Below, one piece after another: positions 1 to 6,745 of a stretch of 9,403 bases of DNA (position 1 is the first letter of the stretch; every line of letters starts with the position of its first letter). This stretch comes from Candidatus Omnitrophota bacterium (lineage in GTDB: Bacteria > Omnitrophota > Gorgyraeia > Tantalellales > Tantalellaceae), in NCBI GenBank assembly GCA_018814505.1, contig JAHIZQ010000109.1, positions 1 through 9,403 on the forward strand. Reading direction: 5' to 3'. The notes below the pieces were generated by a model. The model was not told where the DNA came from. It saw only the letters and a list, made by a program, of their open reading frames with translations, and searched no databases. Position numbers and translations under genes: made by a program.

Positions 1-528
1 AAAAACGCTTTTTTCCACGAATATATTCTGATCATCACAAAAAAACTGAAAATCTTTGATACTTAAAAAATGTAAGTTGGGCGTGTCATACCAGGAATAC
101 GGCAACGACAACGTTCTCGGAACATGCCCCAAAAAAAACATTTGAACCCTAGCGCTTATATGACAAAAATTCGGAAACCCTACTATTACTTTTTTCCCTA
201 TTCTAAGAGCTTCGGATATCGCCTCTTTCGGTTTATGAACCTGTTGCATCGTTTGATAAAAAATAACATAATCAAAAAAGTTGTCAGGGTACTCTCTTAA
301 ACCTGAATCAATGTCACCATGAGAAACACTAAGCCCTTTTTCGACACAGCTGTAAATAGCCTCTTCACTAATCTCAACACCACTGCCTTCAACTTCTTTA
401 TTTATCACCAAATATTCCAATAAATCGCCGTCTCCACATCCCATATCAAGAACTTTGGATCCGAACTCGACCATATCCCCGATAACCGAATGGTCAAACC
501 TTAGCTCTTCTTTGCGCCTGCTTACCAT
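1..528 (-). CDS. metW: MetW, class I SAM-methyltransferase-fold partner of MetX (C-terminus cut by window edge)
   Basis: The reading frame opens at ATG 526-528 behind a GGAGAG Shine-Dalgarno (about 532-537) and stays open to base 1, giving 176 residues; complete MetW proteins are about 190-210. A glycine-rich SAM-binding motif VLDMGCGDGDLL lies at residues 26-37. MetW hallmarks follow in order: GVEISEEAI, then QTMQQVHKP, then FPNF, and finally LPYSWYDTPNLHFLSIKDF near the edge. MetW is a methyltransferase-like protein that travels with metX in many bacteria and is thought to support methionine synthesis, possibly by acting on MetX itself; its substrate is not settled. Here it starts 30 bp after the metX stop codon on the same strand, the classic metXW order, so co-transcription is likely. 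The last 15-30 residues lie outside the window. Identification is firm; the biochemical role is family knowledge only. Confidence 0.93.
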   Translation of the reverse strand, partial: MVSRRKEELRFDHSVIGDMVEFGSKVLDMGCGDGDLLEYLVINKEVEGSGVEISEEAIYSCVEKGLSVSHGDIDSGLREYPDNFFDYVIFYQTMQQVHKPKEAISEALRIGKKVIVGFPNFCHISARVQMFFLGHVPRTLSLPYSWYDTPNLHFLSIKDFQFFCDDQNIFVEKSVF

Positions 529-558
529 AATCTCTCCAATCAAGGCTAAATAAAAATA

Positions 559-1704
559 TTAAAATTTCAACTTTTTTTGAGTACTGCTTAAAAAATATTT
601 TATCAGCTTTGTTTCTTCCGGAAACTTTAACAAAAACGCGTCATGCCCATAATCGGAACTGATTTCACAATACGTGACATCAACACCGTTCATTTTAAGT
701 GCTTTAACAATTTCTTTTGATTTCGCGGAAGTATAAAGCCAATCCGAACTAAAGGCTATAACCAAAAACCGTGATTTTATATCCCTGAAAACCGCCTGAA
801 GTTTCTCGTTTTTTTGCAAATCAAAATAATCCATTGCTTTTGTAAGATAGAGATACGAATTCGCGTCAAATCTTTTGACAAAACTGTCCCCGCGATACCG
901 TAAATACCCTTCAATTTCAAACTCAGCTGTAAACTCGTATCCAAGTTCCTTTTTCTTCAACGCGCGCCCGAACTTATCTTCCATTGACTTGTCGCTCATG
1001 TATGTAATATGTCCTATCATTCTCGCAACAGCAAGACCCGCGGAAGGATACTGCTTTGCCTGATAATAATTGCCGCCTTGCCATGCCGAATCCCCCATTA
1101 TTGCCTGCCGTCCAACTTCATCAAAGGCAATTTGCTGAGCAGAATGCTTATATGAAGTCGCTATCGGGATACATGAAACAATGTTTTTCGGGTAAGAAAC
1201 CGCCCATTGCAAAGCTTGCATTCCTCCCATAGACCCACCGCAAACAGAAAGAAGCTTTTTTATCCCCAGAAAATCTATAAGCCTTTTCTGAGCATCAACC
1301 ATATCTTTAATCGACACTATTGGAAAACTCAATCCGTAATGCCGCTCAGTAACAGGATTAATTGAATTCGGACCGCTTGTCCCTTTGCACCCGCCTAAAA
1401 CATTTGAACAAATAACAAAATACTTATTTGTATCAAACGCCTTTCCCGGGCCTATCATCTCATGCCACCAACCGGGTTTCTTCTCGTGCTCATGATACCC
1501 TGCGGCATGCGCGTCACCCGAAAGAGCGTGACAAATGAGTACAGCATTGTTCTTCTCGCCATTTAATTCACCATATGTTTCATACGCGATTTTTAACCCA
1601 TTAAGAATTGCTCCACTTTCCAAACAAAACTTTTCGGATTCTGGTAGGTTAAAATACTTTGTTTCAACTATTCGCAACTCCTGTCCCTTCTTATTCTCCG
1701 GCAT
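559..1704 (-). CDS. metX: Homoserine O-acyltransferase MetX (acetyltransferase most likely)
   Basis: MetX transfers an acyl group, usually acetyl from acetyl-CoA, to the hydroxyl of homoserine, making the substrate for MetY in the cytoplasm. The 381-residue product is an alpha/beta-hydrolase of normal family length. Visible marks are [11 protein letters not shown] (59-69), [12 protein letters not shown] (101-112) and the nucleophile elbow GGSMGG with Ser158. The triad is completed by Asp321 (SSDWLY) and His354 (DYGHDAFL). The start at 1704 has an AGAGGGA ribosome-binding site close upstream. It begins 21 bp after the cysK stop and precedes metW by 30 bp, so these form one transcription unit. 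Some MetX proteins use succinyl-CoA instead; I cannot decide the acyl donor by eye, but the neighbouring metY is compatible with acetyl. Confidence 0.96.
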   Translation of the reverse strand: MPENKKGQELRIVETKYFNLPESEKFCLESGAILNGLKIAYETYGELNGEKNNAVLICHALSGDAHAAGYHEHEKKPGWWHEMIGPGKAFDTNKYFVICSNVLGGCKGTSGPNSINPVTERHYGLSFPIVSIKDMVDAQKRLIDFLGIKKLLSVCGGSMGGMQALQWAVSYPKNIVSCIPIATSYKHSAQQIAFDEVGRQAIMGDSAWQGGNYYQAKQYPSAGLAVARMIGHITYMSDKSMEDKFGRALKKKELGYEFTAEFEIEGYLRYRGDSFVKRFDANSYLYLTKAMDYFDLQKNEKLQAVFRDIKSRFLVIAFSSDWLYTSAKSKEIVKALKMNGVDVTYCEISSDYGHDAFLLKFPEETKLIKYFLSSTQKKLKF

Positions 1705-1725
1705 ATTCCCTCTTTAACTTATTTT

Positions 1726-2652
1726 TTAATAATCATCAAAAAGCCATCCACTTAAATACCGTTCACCCGTATCACAAAGAATTGTAACAATATTTTTATC
1801 TCTATTCTCTTTTCGAGAAGCAATTTTACAACTTGCCGCAACATTCGCGCCGGAAGACACCCCTGCTAATATTCCTTCTTCCCTTGCAAGCTGTAACGCG
1901 CATTCCTTTGCCTCTTCGTCAGAAATTGTTATTATCTCATCTAGGTATTCTTTTTTAAGAACTTTCGGAATAAACCCCGCGCCAATACCCTGTATTTTAT
2001 GTTCTCCTGCTTTTCCGCCTGAAACAACCGCTGAACTTTCAGGTTCAACCCCCGTAATTTTTACGCTGAGACCATGTTCTCGAAACGCTTCTGCCGCGCC
2101 TGTTATCGTTCCGCCTGTTCCAATCCCTGCAACAAACACGTCAATTTTATTCTCCATGTCATGCAAAATTTCTATAGCCGTATTTTTCCGATGCGTTAAA
2201 GGATTTGCCGGGTTTTCAAATTGACCAGCCATAAAAGAATTTGGGGTTTCGTCAGCGATTCGACGCGCTTCGCGAGAAGCACCGTTCATTCCATCACGCC
2301 CACAGGTTAAAACAACTTCCGCGCCGAAAACCCTAAGAAGCTTCACTCTTTCTCCACTCATATTATCCGGCATAACAATAATCAGCTTATATCCCCTAAC
2401 AGCGCAAATAAAAGCCAAAGCAATACCAGTATTCCCGCTAGTCGCTTCGATTATAACGGTATCTTTGTTAATTAGTTTATTTTTTTCAGCCGATTCAATC
2501 ATCGCCAACCCCACACGATCTTTAATACTCGAAAGCGGATTAAAAAACTCAGCTTTAGCAATTATATTCCCGGGAAGATTTTTACCGATTTTTTTCAACC
2601 GAACAAGGGGCGTATTCCCAATAACCTTTGTAATATTGTCGTATACTTTCAT
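1726..2652 (-). CDS. cysK: Cysteine synthase (O-acetylserine sulfhydrylase), PLP-dependent
   Basis: This enzyme makes cysteine from O-acetylserine and sulfide. The 308-residue product matches CysK length and has the family signatures in order: IGNTPLVRL (11-19), the PLP lysine Lys44 in SSIKDR, TSGNTG (71-76) which contacts substrate and cofactor, the phosphate-binding loop GIGTGGT (176-182), GIGAGF (222-227) and GVSSGAN (264-270). I chose ATG 2650-2652 because the conserved protein begins there with MKVYDNITKVIGNTPL. The frame stays open 27 codons further, back to a TTG at 2733 inside metY, but that extension translates a heptamer repeat array and is not CysK-like. No clear Shine-Dalgarno precedes the chosen start: the array abuts it directly. 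The gene lies 61 bp after metY and 21 bp before metX. A cystathionine beta-synthase-type specificity is less likely given the length and lack of extra domains. Confidence 0.95.
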   Translation of the reverse strand: MKVYDNITKVIGNTPLVRLKKIGKNLPGNIIAKAEFFNPLSSIKDRVGLAMIESAEKNKLINKDTVIIEATSGNTGIALAFICAVRGYKLIIVMPDNMSGERVKLLRVFGAEVVLTCGRDGMNGASREARRIADETPNSFMAGQFENPANPLTHRKNTAIEILHDMENKIDVFVAGIGTGGTITGAAEAFREHGLSVKITGVEPESSAVVSGGKAGEHKIQGIGAGFIPKVLKKEYLDEIITISDEEAKECALQLAREEGILAGVSSGANVAASCKIASRKENRDKNIVTILCDTGERYLSGWLFDDY

Positions 2653-2687
2653 AATATCGTATGTCGCGCGTCGTACATCGTATGTGG
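2653..2687 (-). repeat. Degenerate tandem heptamer array (CGAYRTA), 5 units, abutting cysK start
   Basis: Read on the minus strand the gap before cysK parses without slippage into five 7-mers: CCACATA, CGATGTA, CGACGCG, CGACATA, CGATATT, the last touching the ATG at 2652. The same unit in the same orientation relative to the genes forms the larger array at 5657-5733. The array occupies the place where a ribosome-binding site would be expected. Function is unknown; short tandem heptamers between genes are known in other bacteria such as heterocystous cyanobacteria, but a relation is not implied. Confidence 0.8.
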
Positions 2688-2713
2688 TAAAAACCGGCAA
2701 ACAGACCAACCGG

Positions 2714-4009
2714 CTAACCCAACGCCTGCTCAATATCCTTTATAATATCATCAACATTTTCTATTCCAATAGATAGGCGCACAAAACTTTCTGAAACTCC
2801 CACCGCACGAAGTTCTTTCGCTGAAAGCTGTCCATGAGTTGTAGATGCCGGATGTATAGCAAGACTTGACGCGTCCCCAATATTCGCGAGGTGACTAATC
2901 AGTTTCAGCGAATTAATAAATTTTTTTCCAGCTGTCATCGCGCCTCTTATTTCAAACCCTAAAAGCCCCGAATACCATCCATTTTTAAAATATTTGGATG
3001 CCAGCCGATACTGGGGATGTTCCTTCAAACCAGGATAATTAACACTTAAAACTTTTTTGTGAGTTTTCAGAAATTCAGCAACCTTCAAAGCGTTTTCACT
3101 ATGGCAAGGCATCCTTAAATGAAGCGTTTGAAGCCCCAATAAAAAGAGAAAAGCGTTAAAAGGACTCATACATGACCCCATATCTCGTAAAAAACTAAGA
3201 CGAAGACGAGCCGCGAACGTCATATTCCCGATTTTTGGTACGTTCCCAAATTTTTCCACAAACTTTATACCATGATAACTCGCGTCTGGCTTTATAAACT
3301 GTGGGAATTTTCCGTTCGCCCAGTCAAACTTGCCTGAATCGACCACTATCCCACCGATTGCCGCGCCGTAACCGCCAATATATTTTGTAGCCGAATGTAC
3401 AACAATATCCGCGCCAAAACGTATCGGGTTAACTAAAAAGGGCGTTCCCACAGTATTATCAACGATAAAAGGTACGCCTTTTTCATGCGCTATTTTGGCG
3501 ATTTTTTCAAAATCAATTGTATCAAGTTTTGGATTACCCAAAGTTTCCGCGTACACTGCTTTTGTTTTTTTTGTAATTGCATTTTTAAAATTGTCCGGAT
3601 TCTCAGGATTCACAAACACAACGTTTATTCCTAATTTTCTAAGCGTATAGTGAAACAGGGTATAGGTTCCTCCATATAAACTGCTTGAAGCAACTACTTC
3701 ATCGCCTGACGACGCTAAATTAAGAATTGAAAGCGTAATAGCGGCCTGACCAGACGATACCGCAACTGCGGCACTGCCGCCCTCTAATACTGCAACTCTT
3801 TTCTCTAAAACATCATTGGTAGGATTCATAAGACGCGTGTATATATTTCCGGATTTTTTTAACGCGAAAAGATCTGCCGCTTCACCGGTATCTTTAAAAA
3901 CAAACGATGTTGTTTCATATATAGGTACAGTTTTCGCGCCTGTTACCGGGTCAAATTTGTAACCCGCATGTATCCCCAACGTTTCAGGGCTCCACTTTTT
4001 ATGAACCAT
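2714..4009 (-). CDS. metY: O-acetylhomoserine sulfhydrylase (Cys/Met metabolism PLP enzyme)
   Basis: MetY joins sulfide to O-acetylhomoserine, giving homocysteine and acetate, and so bypasses cystathionine. The 431-residue length is typical of MetY rather than the shorter (about 380-400) cystathionine synthases and lyases. Landmarks are YTRLMNPT (57-64), VDNTVGTPFL with Asp184 and Asn185, the PLP lysine Lys209 in HSATKYIGGYG, HPASTTHGQL (386-395) and RLSIGIE (411-417). The start at 4009 is fixed by a strong AAGGAGGG Shine-Dalgarno at 4013-4020. It follows the metallophosphoesterase gene by 52 bp, the second widest gap among the genes up to here, and is followed after 61 bp by cysK. Use of O-succinylhomoserine or of other thiols cannot be excluded from sequence, but the adjacent metX makes O-acetylhomoserine the best guess. 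Confidence 0.95.
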   Translation of the reverse strand: MVHKKWSPETLGIHAGYKFDPVTGAKTVPIYETTSFVFKDTGEAADLFALKKSGNIYTRLMNPTNDVLEKRVAVLEGGSAAVAVSSGQAAITLSILNLASSGDEVVASSSLYGGTYTLFHYTLRKLGINVVFVNPENPDNFKNAITKKTKAVYAETLGNPKLDTIDFEKIAKIAHEKGVPFIVDNTVGTPFLVNPIRFGADIVVHSATKYIGGYGAAIGGIVVDSGKFDWANGKFPQFIKPDASYHGIKFVEKFGNVPKIGNMTFAARLRLSFLRDMGSCMSPFNAFLFLLGLQTLHLRMPCHSENALKVAEFLKTHKKVLSVNYPGLKEHPQYRLASKYFKNGWYSGLLGFEIRGAMTAGKKFINSLKLISHLANIGDASSLAIHPASTTHGQLSAKELRAVGVSESFVRLSIGIENVDDIIKDIEQALG

Positions 4010-4061
4010 TTTCCCTCCTTGATAATTATATGATTAATAACCGGCACTCAAATCTTTGGGT

Positions 4062-5075
4062 TTACTGTATCCAGTAGTTCTGATCATTTACCCCTGAGAC
4101 TCTTAACGGTACTTTTTTTACATTACGTCCAAAAATATATCCGGATCCATACAAGTTCCTTGCCCAATATAAGGCTTCCTTCCAAAAATAGTATGTTACA
4201 ATTTCCCATAACGGAGGCGAAATTTTACGCGTTTCATATGTGACATAATCATGATTAACCATTACCCTGACGTAATGAAGATATCCACCATCTGCTTCCG
4301 GTATTTCTATCAGCATTCCACCACCACCTGTTACGATATTATCTACCCCATCAAACTCTTCATGCTTAAACATATGTTTATGACCCGAAAAAACTATATC
4401 AACATTATATTTAGCGCAAAGTTTTCTGAACCTATACGCCCAGGGGCTATTATCCATGTTATACCATTCCTGTTGATATGGATCAAAAGGCGGTTTGTGC
4501 ATAGCAATAAAAATATGATCATAACTCTTGCCTTCGTTCAATTTTTTTTCTAAAAACTCAAACTGCTTTTCAGTAAGTTCTCCAGCTGAATTATCGAGTA
4601 CAATAAAATATGAATTCCTATTTATAAAAACAAATTCGTTTTCTCCGCAAAATTCTTTAAATAAATCCCTATCATCATGGTTTCCGATCGCGGTGACAAC
4701 GGGATACTTAATAAGCTTTTGCATCTTTTTATAATTCAAAAAATGCTCTCTTTTTCCGTCAAGCGTCACGTCGCCTACGCTTAAAACAAAATCAATCGGC
4801 ACTTTACGAAACCTGTCTTCCCTGTTCATATGCCATATTTCTTTTATCGTGGACGCGTCATTAAATAAGAGGCCCGAATGATTATCGCCAAAAACAATAA
4901 ACGAAAAATAAGCACCTTTGTTTTCTTTCAGAAGATTTACAGCGCTTTCATTGTTCTCAGTTTTTTCAGATCCCTGCATAAACCAAAAATGTACAAGCGG
5001 TAAAAACGAATAAATTATTGCCACAACAAGAAGACTTAAAACAATTTTGCCCCATTTCCAATACCTAAAAATCAT
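4062..5075 (-). CDS. Membrane-anchored calcineurin-like metallophosphoesterase
   Basis: The 337-residue product has a hydrophobic segment at about 11-32 with basic residues before it, so it is probably an N-terminal signal anchor placing the catalytic domain outside the inner membrane. All five metallophosphoesterase blocks are present: GDNH (63-66), GD (101-102), GNHD (131-134), His193 in AMHKPPF, and GHKH (231-234). These ligate the dinuclear metal centre, so the enzyme should be active as a phosphomonoesterase or phosphodiesterase; the substrate cannot be predicted. The C-terminal 80 residues after the core include several aromatic residues (WEIVTYYFWKEALYWARNLY) and are not recognised. 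The start at 5075 lies only 14 bp after the flavin reductase-like gene, with AAAGGA about 10 nt upstream inside that gap. Its position between sulfur genes is suggestive but does not reveal its job. Confidence 0.88.
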   Translation of the reverse strand: MIFRYWKWGKIVLSLLVVAIIYSFLPLVHFWFMQGSEKTENNESAVNLLKENKGAYFSFIVFGDNHSGLLFNDASTIKEIWHMNREDRFRKVPIDFVLSVGDVTLDGKREHFLNYKKMQKLIKYPVVTAIGNHDDRDLFKEFCGENEFVFINRNSYFIVLDNSAGELTEKQFEFLEKKLNEGKSYDHIFIAMHKPPFDPYQQEWYNMDNSPWAYRFRKLCAKYNVDIVFSGHKHMFKHEEFDGVDNIVTGGGGMLIEIPEADGGYLHYVRVMVNHDYVTYETRKISPPLWEIVTYYFWKEALYWARNLYGSGYIFGRNVKKVPLRVSGVNDQNYWIQ

Positions 5076-5089
5076 AAAATCACAATCCT

Positions 5090-5647
5090 TTAACTTTTTA
5101 AATCTAAAATCTTTCCATCAGGAAAACAAAAAGTACGATTCCCCAAATGGTGAATTGTCCTTTTCTCATCAGTAGTAAAAAGCCAATGCTCATCAAAATT
5201 TTGTTCATCCGCCAAGGCACGTTTCACTTCTCCCAAAACTATGTTATACTCTTGCAGTAAATATTTATCTTCTTTTAAAACGCACTCTAAAACACCCATC
5301 ATGCCATTTATAGCGGGAGACCTAATCTCTTTTGAAGGCTGAATTTCAAACCCGCACATTTTAACTTTATCAACATCCCGTCCGGAACATGACCCGCATT
5401 TAACTATTTTTTTAACGACCGATTTTGGCGGAATATTAATTGCAAAATCCCTGCTCTTTATTATGCATTCGTAGATGTAGTGGTTTTCACCTATTTCTAG
5501 AGCAATTACTGGCGGCTTTTTTGAAATGGGCATATGCCAGGCAACAGGAGTGATATCAACTTTGTCGTTATAACAAGAACTTACCAATACCACCGGACCA
5601 TGATTAATAAGCCGGGTAGCAAGATCAAGGCTTATTTCTTTTAGCAT
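5090..5647 (-). CDS. Flavin reductase-like FMN-binding protein (DIM6/NTAB family)
   Basis: The 185-residue product resembles the flavin reductase-like split-barrel family: it opens with GPVVLVSSCYNDKVDITPVAWHM-type sequence (17-39), continues with KKPPVIALEI (43-52) and RDFAINIP (66-73), and contains a SGRDVDK motif (88-94). Members bind FMN and reduce flavin or act as oxidoreductases; many are uncharacterised, so the electron donor and acceptor here are unknown. I chose ATG 5645-5647 because a good AAGGAGA Shine-Dalgarno sits at 5651-5657 and the conserved fold starts here. The frame is open 28 codons further upstream, but that stretch is the translation of the heptamer array and gives a repetitive TYDIRCT-like peptide. 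Cysteines at 84, 87 and 98 (CGSC, then MCGF) are visible and could be redox-active or chance. The gene is 125 bp after greA and 14 bp before the phosphoesterase gene. Confidence 0.85.
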   Translation of the reverse strand: MLKEISLDLATRLINHGPVVLVSSCYNDKVDITPVAWHMPISKKPPVIALEIGENHYIYECIIKSRDFAINIPPKSVVKKIVKCGSCSGRDVDKVKMCGFEIQPSKEIRSPAINGMMGVLECVLKEDKYLLQEYNIVLGEVKRALADEQNFDEHWLFTTDEKRTIHHLGNRTFCFPDGKILDLKS

Positions 5648-5656
5648 TACTCTCCT

Positions 5657-5733
5657 TAAATCGTATGTCGTGTATCGTTTATAGTATATAGTGCATCGTA
5701 TGTCGTATGTAGTACATCGGATATCGTGCATAG
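5657..5733 (-). repeat. Degenerate tandem heptamer array (CGAYRTA), 11 units, upstream of flavin reductase gene
   Basis: On the minus strand this stretch parses in strict 7-bp register into CTATGCA, CGATATC, CGATGTA, CTACATA, CGACATA, CGATGCA, CTATATA, CTATAAA, CGATACA, CGACATA and CGATTTA. Position 1 is C and position 3 is A in every unit; position 2 is G or T. The last unit overlaps by one base the Shine-Dalgarno of the next gene. Three units make 21 bp, hence the seven-residue peptide periodicity if it is translated. Purpose unknown. Confidence 0.88.
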
Positions 5734-5772
5734 CGCAATATTACATGCAACTAACCGATAAAGATCTACCAA

Positions 5773-6249
5773 TTACCTACTGATTTTAATAATCTCATAC
5801 ACGAGCACACCCGCGGGAACTTTTATTTCAACCTGCTCTCCAACTTTATGTCCAAGAATCGCTTTTCCCACAGGTGATGAAACAGAAATTTTATTCAAAT
5901 CAAAATCCGATTCCTCCTCTGAAACCAATGTATAGTCAAAGCTTTCATTCGTATTACAATCTTTCACTTTAACGGTCGCACCCACAAGAGCCTCATCTTT
6001 TGAAATTGCGTTATTATCAATCAACTGCGCCCGCATCAATGTATCTTCTAACTCTGCAATCTTTTTTTCATTCATTGCCTGAGCCTCTTTAGCGGCATCA
6101 TATTCCGCGTTCTCGCTTAAATCACCATGAGCCCGAGCTTCAGCAAGTGCCTTTGCATTTTCGCGTCGTTTTTCTCCCTTAAGAAACTGTAATTCAGAAC
6201 ACATTTTATCGCGGCCTTCACGCGTCAGCATTATTCGCTTTCCTGGCAT
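5773..6249 (-). CDS. greA: Transcription elongation factor GreA
   Basis: GreA enters the secondary channel of backtracked RNA polymerase and stimulates cleavage of the RNA 3' end. The 158-residue product has the standard length and two-domain layout: an N-terminal coiled coil (about 1-75) carrying the acidic tip GDLSENAEYDAAKE at 42-55 with Asp43 and Glu46, and a C-terminal FKBP-like domain (about 80-158) with the SSPVGKAILGHKVGE signature at 124-138. ATG 6247-6249 is the start because a very strong AGAGGAGGAG Shine-Dalgarno lies at 6253-6262; an open extension to a GTG at 6285 has no such site. It is the first gene of the minus-strand run, with a candidate promoter about 55 bp upstream. The 125-bp gap after it, filled with heptamers, leaves open whether the downstream genes share its transcript. 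Confidence 0.97.
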   Translation of the reverse strand: MPGKRIMLTREGRDKMCSELQFLKGEKRRENAKALAEARAHGDLSENAEYDAAKEAQAMNEKKIAELEDTLMRAQLIDNNAISKDEALVGATVKVKDCNTNESFDYTLVSEEESDFDLNKISVSSPVGKAILGHKVGEQVEIKVPAGVLVYEIIKISR

Positions 6250-6303
6250 TTCTCCTCCTCTTGAATAAAAACATCTATACCGCACACTTATGTAACATTG
6301 TTA

Positions 6304-6332
6304 ATTATATAGTAATGCATTTCCAAAAACAA
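6304..6332 (-). promoter_or_regulatory. Candidate sigma70-type promoter of greA
   Basis: On the minus strand a perfect TATAAT (-10) occupies 6304-6309 with TTGTTT (-35, weak) at 6327-6332 and a 17-bp spacer. It would start RNA near 6297 and give a leader of about 35 nt before the greA Shine-Dalgarno, which is a natural arrangement. In an AT-rich intergenic region a chance match is possible. Confidence 0.5.
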
Positions 6333-6494
6333 ACAAAAACTTCTATTTGTTTAAATCGACACTGCGAAGAAATAAATTATTATAAAACTGTAACACCCAC
6401 TCGAAGATATTAAACTAAAATATAACCCTAGGGTTCCATTTTTTTATGCAAAAAATTAATCATTGTTAAACATAAAACAGCTGGTTTCTTTTGG

Positions 6495-6522
6495 TTGCTT
6501 TTTCCTATATTTACATTAAGAT
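6495..6522 (+). promoter_or_regulatory. Weak promoter candidate for the riboswitch/hydrolase transcript
   Basis: TTGCTT (6495-6500) and TAAGAT (6517-6522) are separated by 16 bp and would start RNA near 6529, just upstream of the aptamer's first stem. Both hexamers are imperfect, so the call rests mainly on position. Confidence 0.3.
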
Positions 6523-6550
6523 TAAAGTAGTTCTTTAAAACATCTATATA

Positions 6551-6648
6551 TCCATCGACAAAGGCAAACTATTCGAAAGAGTAGGACAGCAAAGTTTTGA
6601 ACCTAAATCTTCACTTTGAAGACATGGTCGTCAAACCGCCGAAATGGG
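6551..6648 (+). promoter_or_regulatory. c-di-GMP-I (GEMM-I) riboswitch aptamer
   Basis: The RNA matches the GEMM-I architecture as I know it from the Vc2 aptamer. P1 can form between TCCAT (6551-6555) and ATGGG (6644-6648). The conserved GGCAAAC is at 6563-6569. P2 is CTATTC-GAAA-GAGTAG (6569-6584), a GAAA-capped hairpin. GGACAGCAAAG (6584-6594) corresponds to the conserved GGACGCAAAG, with one extra A. P3 pairs TTTGA (6596-6600) with TCAAA (6631-6635), then ACC with GGT; its distal stem TCTTCA/TGAAGA (6608-6621) is capped by a small loop. CCTAA (6602-6606) and CATGG (6623-6627) form a near-canonical 11-nt receptor for the GAAA tetraloop. The base aligned with Vc2 G20 appears to be G (6563), which favours c-di-GMP over 3',3'-cGAMP. 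It lies 35 nt upstream of an intrinsic terminator and about 100 nt before the hydrolase start. Confidence 0.88.
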
Positions 6649-6682
6649 AAAAATGGTTTTCTTGTGAACATCCTTTTTGTTG

Positions 6683-6726
6683 CCCTATTTGAGAGTTTTA
6701 CTTTGTCAAATAGGGTTTTTTGTTTT
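6683..6726 (+). terminator. Intrinsic terminator, probable riboswitch expression platform
   Basis: A perfect 10-bp inverted repeat, CCCTATTTGA (6683-6692) and TCAAATAGGG (6706-6715), flanks a 13-nt loop and is followed at once by six T, a G and four T. It ends only 7 bp before the ribosome-binding site of the hydrolase gene and follows the aptamer by 35 nt. A terminator placed between an aptamer and the gene it serves is the usual arrangement for transcriptional control by a riboswitch. Confidence 0.9.
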
Positions 6727-6745
6727 CGGACGAAAGGAGTTCACT

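Larger units (their letters stand above)
6286..6745. other. Divergent intergenic control region between greA and the glycoside hydrolase gene
   Basis: This stretch, the longest without a credible gene, holds control elements for both sides: the greA promoter candidate, a perfect 12-bp palindrome AACCCTAGGGTT at 6424-6435 followed by a T run, a weak plus-strand promoter candidate, the riboswitch aptamer, and the intrinsic terminator. An open frame crosses the terminator from ATG 6677, but it has no ribosome-binding site and is not considered coding upstream of 6746. I see nothing else recognisable between about 6333 and 6490. Confidence 0.8.

Noticed and set aside
875..1063. Plus-strand open frame opposite metX, and similar frames opposite metX, cysK, the phosphoesterase, hydrolase and transposase genes
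   Set aside because: They are antisense or offset shadows of well-supported genes, without family motifs or ribosome-binding sites.
4025..4051. Possible internal promoter before metY (TTGAGT and TATAAT on the minus strand)
   Set aside because: The spacer is only 15 bp and transcription would begin inside the Shine-Dalgarno of metY, so I do not annotate it.
6250..6285. Longer GreA starting at GTG 6285
   Set aside because: The 12 extra residues are not GreA-like and the strong Shine-Dalgarno at 6253-6262 belongs to ATG 6249.
6336..6550. Search for tRNA, small protein or CRISPR-like repeats in the intergenic region
   Set aside because: No cloverleaf, no regular spaced repeats and no frame with a ribosome-binding site were found.
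6677..6745. Longer N-terminus of the hydrolase starting at ATG 6677
   Set aside because: That stretch crosses the intrinsic terminator and has no ribosome-binding site, while GTG 6746 has GAAAGGAG at proper spacing and begins a normal signal peptide.
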